From an uncultured Bacteroidota bacterium (lineage in GTDB: Bacteria > Bacteroidota > Bacteroidia > Chitinophagales > Chitinophagaceae): a DNA stretch of 6,783 nucleotides. The stretch spans positions 1-6,783 of the forward strand of contig CAIWHI010000586.1 of the NCBI GenBank assembly GCA_903912435.1, in the 5' to 3' direction. Below are positions 4,065-6,783 of the stretch, piece after piece. The position numbers and the translations under genes are program-made. How positions within the stretch are numbered: the stretch's first letter is position 1; every line of letters begins with the position of its first letter. The notes beneath the pieces were generated by a model. The model saw nothing but the letters and a program-made list of their open reading frames with translations, had not been told where the DNA came from and searched no databases.

Positions 4065-6407
4065 ATGAACAGGATTGTCTCTTTTGCCTTATTGGTATTT
4101 GGTCTATTAGTTGTCCCTTATGGGGTGCATGGGCAGGTAATCAGCACGTTTGCAGGTAGTTACGGAGTGGGTCCTGCCACAAATGCTGAGTTGTGGTCGC
4201 CAATGTCATTAACTTTAGATGCTTCAGGTAATTTATATATAGGTGAAGGAGGCCACAATATTGTAAGAAAGATAAATAAAACTACAGGTATTGCTACCGT
4301 ATTTGCTGCAACTGGTTGCAATGAATCCTATGGTGATAATGGCCCTGCCGTGGCTGCGGCTGTTTATTTGCCTTCCGGTCTTGCATCCGACCATTCTGGT
4401 AATATATTTATTGCGGATAATGAAAGCGGGCGCATTCGTAAAGTTGATGTATATGGTATTATTACAGGTATTGCAGGTAGTGGCACTCAGGGTTTCCTCG
4501 GTGATGGTGGGATAGCTACGGCAGGAGAGTTAAATATGCCGGCGGCAGTAGCAGCTGATGATGCAGGTAATATATATATAGCCGATGAAAATAATAATCG
4601 CATACGTAAAGTAAGCTCAACTGGTATCATTACTACAATTGCGGGTAATGGTACTCCCGGTTATTCAGGCGATGGCGGTATTGCTACCAATGCTCAATTG
4701 CACAATCCGGTTGGTATTTGTCTGGATGGTGCGGGTATTATATATGTTGCAGATATGTATAATAATGCTATTCGCAAAATTACACCATCGGGAATAATCA
4801 CTACAATCGCCGGCAATGGAACAAATAGTTATACCGGAGATGGAGGTGCTGCAACAGCAGCTACTTTATTTTTCCCAACATCGGTTTTTGTATCTTCAAG
4901 CAACGAAATCTATATCAGCGATAATCAGAATAATGTTATCAGGAAAGTAAATATTGCTGGTATCATTACTACTATAGTAGGTACTGGTACAAAAGGTTTT
5001 TCGGGTGATGGGGGAGCAGCTACATCTGCTACATTAAGATTGCCTTATGGTGTAACAGTTGATAACTTAGGCAATATTTTCATTGCCGACTTAGGAAATA
5101 ACAGGGTAAGAATTGTAAATAGTGAGGGTATTATTAATACTTATGCAGGACCTGGCACTTATACAGGTGATGGTGCAGCTGCAGTTAAGGCTACCTTAAA
5201 CAGGCCTCAGGGAGTTGCTACCGACGGTCTGGGTAATTTTTATATTGCAGATACCTACAATAGCCGTATACGTAAGGTAGATACCAGAGGCCTAATTACC
5301 ACAATTGCCGGAACTGGTGTGCAAGGTAATACAGGAGATGGTGGGCAGGCAACTGCTGCTCAGTTTTTTTACCCTTATAGCATTGCTGCCGATAAGTTGG
5401 GTAATATTTATATATTGGATACTAATAATGCTGTGCGTAAAATTAATTCAGCGGGCATTATCAGCACCTATGCAGGTAATGGCTCAGCCGGATATAATGG
5501 TGATGGAATTCCTGCTATATCAGCAAGTCTCAATTACCCTAATGCTATTGCTGCCGATGCTACTGGCAATCTTTATATTGCCGATAATGGCAATAATCGT
5601 ATCAGGAAGATTGATGGTGCGGGTGTAATTTCAACCATTGTGGGTACAGGAGTTGCGGGCTTTTCGGGCGATGGTGCCGCAGCAACTCTAGCTCAGATTA
5701 ATTCTCCCGAAGGAGTTGCCATAGATAATCACGGCAATCTCTATTTTGGTGATTACCAAAATAACCGTATAAGGAAGGTAAATTCTACTGGTACTATTGT
5801 TACAATAGCCGGTACAGGTTTTGGTGGCTTTGAAAGCTTTAACCAACCTGCTTTGTCGGCTGATATTATTGTAACTGCTGTTTGTGCTGATAATAAGGGA
5901 AATGTAATATTCATTAACGGAGCTGATGATAATTTATTTATGGTAGATACCGCTGGTATCCTAAGACACATTGCGGGTAATGGTAGTGAAGATTATGGTA
6001 TGTGTGGTGAAAACGGAATTGACAGCGAGGCCGACTTAAGTAATCCAATGGCCGTAATTACAGATAGCATTGGCAATATCTATTTTGCTGATGAGTTTAA
6101 CAACAGAATAAGGATTATCTATACCCATACCCCGGCAGAAATTGGTGCTATCAATTCACGTGATTATCAATTTGATTTTTACCCCAATCCTGCTTATTCG
6201 GGCATAACATTTGATTTGCCTTCAACTTATACCGGTGGCTCTGTAAGTATTGCAAATCTTATGGGACAAGAAATTTGGAAACAACTATTACCAGGAAATC
6301 AACATAAGTTTGATTTCAATCTGGATCATATCCCATCCGGAACATACATAGTTATACTTTCGCTCGATAACCGGCTTTACAGGCAGAAACTGGTTGTAAT
6401 TAGATAG
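4065..6407 (+). CDS. T9SS-secreted NHL-repeat beta-propeller protein
   Basis: The 780-residue product has a signal peptide (core residues 4-18; likely cut near VHG-Q, 21-24). Twelve NHL-type repeats follow (25-690), most 54-56 residues long, with the pattern IITTIAGNGT, GDGG.AT, P.G.A.D, GN.YIAD, NNRIRKV. The remainder (about 701-780; FDFYPNPAYSG, IANLMGQEIW, SGTYIVILSL, QKLVVIR) is a type A T9SS sorting domain. NHL repeats form beta-propeller blades, often used for protein or glycan binding. Twelve blades would suit two six-bladed propellers. No catalytic domain is visible, so enzymatic activity (as in peptidylglycine lyase relatives) is not supported. The start lies 14 bases after the porin stop, so co-transcription is likely. 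The ATG is chosen because it gives a complete signal peptide. The partner or ligand is unknown; surface display or release through the T9SS is expected from the tail. Confidence 0.88.
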   Translation: MNRIVSFALLVFGLLVVPYGVHGQVISTFAGSYGVGPATNAELWSPMSLTLDASGNLYIGEGGHNIVRKINKTTGIATVFAATGCNESYGDNGPAVAAAVYLPSGLASDHSGNIFIADNESGRIRKVDVYGIITGIAGSGTQGFLGDGGIATAGELNMPAAVAADDAGNIYIADENNNRIRKVSSTGIITTIAGNGTPGYSGDGGIATNAQLHNPVGICLDGAGIIYVADMYNNAIRKITPSGIITTIAGNGTNSYTGDGGAATAATLFFPTSVFVSSSNEIYISDNQNNVIRKVNIAGIITTIVGTGTKGFSGDGGAATSATLRLPYGVTVDNLGNIFIADLGNNRVRIVNSEGIINTYAGPGTYTGDGAAAVKATLNRPQGVATDGLGNFYIADTYNSRIRKVDTRGLITTIAGTGVQGNTGDGGQATAAQFFYPYSIAADKLGNIYILDTNNAVRKINSAGIISTYAGNGSAGYNGDGIPAISASLNYPNAIAADATGNLYIADNGNNRIRKIDGAGVISTIVGTGVAGFSGDGAAATLAQINSPEGVAIDNHGNLYFGDYQNNRIRKVNSTGTIVTIAGTGFGGFESFNQPALSADIIVTAVCADNKGNVIFINGADDNLFMVDTAGILRHIAGNGSEDYGMCGENGIDSEADLSNPMAVITDSIGNIYFADEFNNRIRIIYTHTPAEIGAINSRDYQFDFYPNPAYSGITFDLPSTYTGGSVSIANLMGQEIWKQLLPGNQHKFDFNLDHIPSGTYIVILSLDNRLYRQKLVVIR
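4137..6134 (+). repeat. Twelve tandem NHL-type repeat units (about 168 bp each)
   Basis: By protein residue the units are 25-75, 76-131, 132-187, 188-243, 244-299, 300-355, 356-409, 410-464, 465-520, 521-576, 577-631 and 632-690. Units 2-6 and 9-10 are exactly 56 residues. The loop motif GDGG is intact in units 3-6 and 8, and shortened to GDG in 7, 9 and 10. It is GDNG in unit 2 and absent or unrecognisable in 1, 11 and 12. Codons differ widely between units with the same residues, which points to old duplications rather than recent expansion. Confidence 0.85.
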
Positions 6408-6560
6408 TTTTTCTATTCAAGCGAATAGAGGCTTAGGAACGTTGATTAAATAAAATCTACCAGAGGGTGCAGGTATTTTTCTTTTATGCAAGGCACAAAA
6501 TCAGCGAATAGCAACCTAAGAATTTTCATTTCATGAAAATAAGCCGCTTTGCGGGTACAG
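6408..6560. other. Intergenic tail of the NHL gene with small hairpins
   Basis: Three stem-loops can be drawn. TCTATTC/GAATAGA (6412-6429, loop AAGC) starts five bases after the stop codon. ATTTTCAT/ATGAAAAT (6522-6540) is an 8-bp stem. CCGC/GCGG (6544-6554) is a short one. None is followed by a T-run on the plus strand, so no standard terminator is identified. The word AGCGAATAG occurs twice, at 6420-6428 and 6503-6511. No reading frame here looks protein-like. Confidence 0.4.
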
Positions 6561-6783
6561 CTATTTAAGGTTCGTTGGCGCCATAGGTGCCCATGAATTT
6601 GTAGTAAAAAATATTCTAACAAGCGAAAACTGCTCCATTGGAGTGTCTAATTTGCTGCCCAAAAGTTCTTTGAAAATGACGTGGCCAATCCCAAACATCT
6701 CAAAAATCACTGTCAGAAACGCCCGGGTATGGCACCCTCTCCCTTGGAGAGGGCTGGGGTGAGGCCTCCAATTGGCAATCAAA
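6561..6783. repeat. Candidate dispersed repeat or decayed coding remnant
   Basis: This stretch reads differently from the intergenic DNA before it, with less AT-rich patches and several short palindromic segments: 6576-6593, 6633-6643 and 6735-6753. On the minus strand a frame open from 6782 to 6561 contains a protein-like run (FEMFGIGHVIFKELLGSK, then LDTPMEQFSLVRIF). Before that run, however, it only translates the palindromic repeat (PHPSPLQGRG). After the six-T run at 6606-6611 a neighbouring frame reads YYKFMGTYGANEP and stops at TAA 6565-6567, which looks like a frameshifted ending. There is no credible start, so a functional gene is not called. A dispersed element or a broken gene end are the main options. 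Confidence 0.35.
6733..6764. repeat. REP-like palindromic repeat
   Basis: CCCTCTCC (6735-6742), loop CTT and GGAGAGGG (6746-6753) form a perfect 8-bp stem, followed by CTGGGGTGAGG. This GC-rich palindrome is of the type found as dispersed intergenic copies in many bacterial genomes, from memory of similar sequences. It has no T-run and so is not a terminator. Copies elsewhere in the genome cannot be checked from this window. Confidence 0.6.

Noticed and set aside
5305..5628. 107-codon plus-strand frame with many hydrophobic residues
   Set aside because: It is an out-of-frame shadow of the NHL repeats; its apparent membrane segments come from the repeated GN.YIAD coding blocks.
4137..6134. 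Repeat array as a CRISPR or recent tandem DNA expansion
   Set aside because: The periodicity is at protein level within one frame; nucleotide copies are diverged at synonymous sites, and there are no spacers.
6412..6429. Hairpin just after the NHL stop codon as a terminator
   Set aside because: The T-run lies before the stem rather than after it, on the plus strand, and no U-tract follows on the minus strand either.
6561..6782. 73-codon minus-strand frame as a real gene
   Set aside because: Its first third translates a palindromic repeat, there is no leader signal, and the likely ending is in a different frame. Kept only as a candidate repeat or remnant.

Overview
The window looks like chromosomal DNA from a member of the Bacteroidota, probably from the Chitinophagales/Sphingobacteriales side, although the exact lineage cannot be fixed from the sequence. 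The signs are an AT-rich background, A-rich leaders without Shine-Dalgarno sequences, promoter elements of the TAnnTTTG type, and three proteins ending in a type IX secretion system (T9SS) sorting domain. All recognisable genes encode exported or outer-membrane proteins. No RNA gene, transposase or CRISPR array was seen.

Layout. The left edge (3-221, +) holds the last 72 residues of a T9SS cargo protein. A roughly 490-base stretch without a gene follows, and it contains a small cluster of competing hairpins around 506-595. It ends at a strong terminator (714-746) serving the minus-strand operon to its right. That operon, read right to left, has a 297-residue secreted beta-sandwich protein with a T9SS tail (1454-2347) and, 29 bases later, a 218-residue Reeler-like 'choice-of-anchor V'-type protein (768-1424) with an unusual CSCH motif.

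A 371-base divergent intergenic region (2348-2718) follows. It carries a TAnnTTTG promoter for the minus operon and, directly upstream of it, three 9-bp direct repeats spaced exactly 22 bp apart that fit the binding pattern of LytTR-type response regulators. Two inverted repeats lie closer to the plus-strand operon. That operon encodes an outer-membrane porin-like beta-barrel (2719-4050) and, 14 bases later, a 780-residue secreted protein of twelve NHL-type repeats plus a T9SS tail (4065-6407).

The right end (6408-6783) has no convincing gene. It holds several hairpins and a block that looks like a dispersed repeat or a decayed coding remnant, including a perfect 8-bp palindromic repeat of REP type.

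How the parts may work together: the two divergent operons both make cell-surface or secreted products and share one regulatory region, so the LytTR-like array could coordinate them. The porin and propeller genes are probably co-transcribed. A physical partnership between their products is inference only. The strongest candidate for something undescribed is the phased three-site operator.
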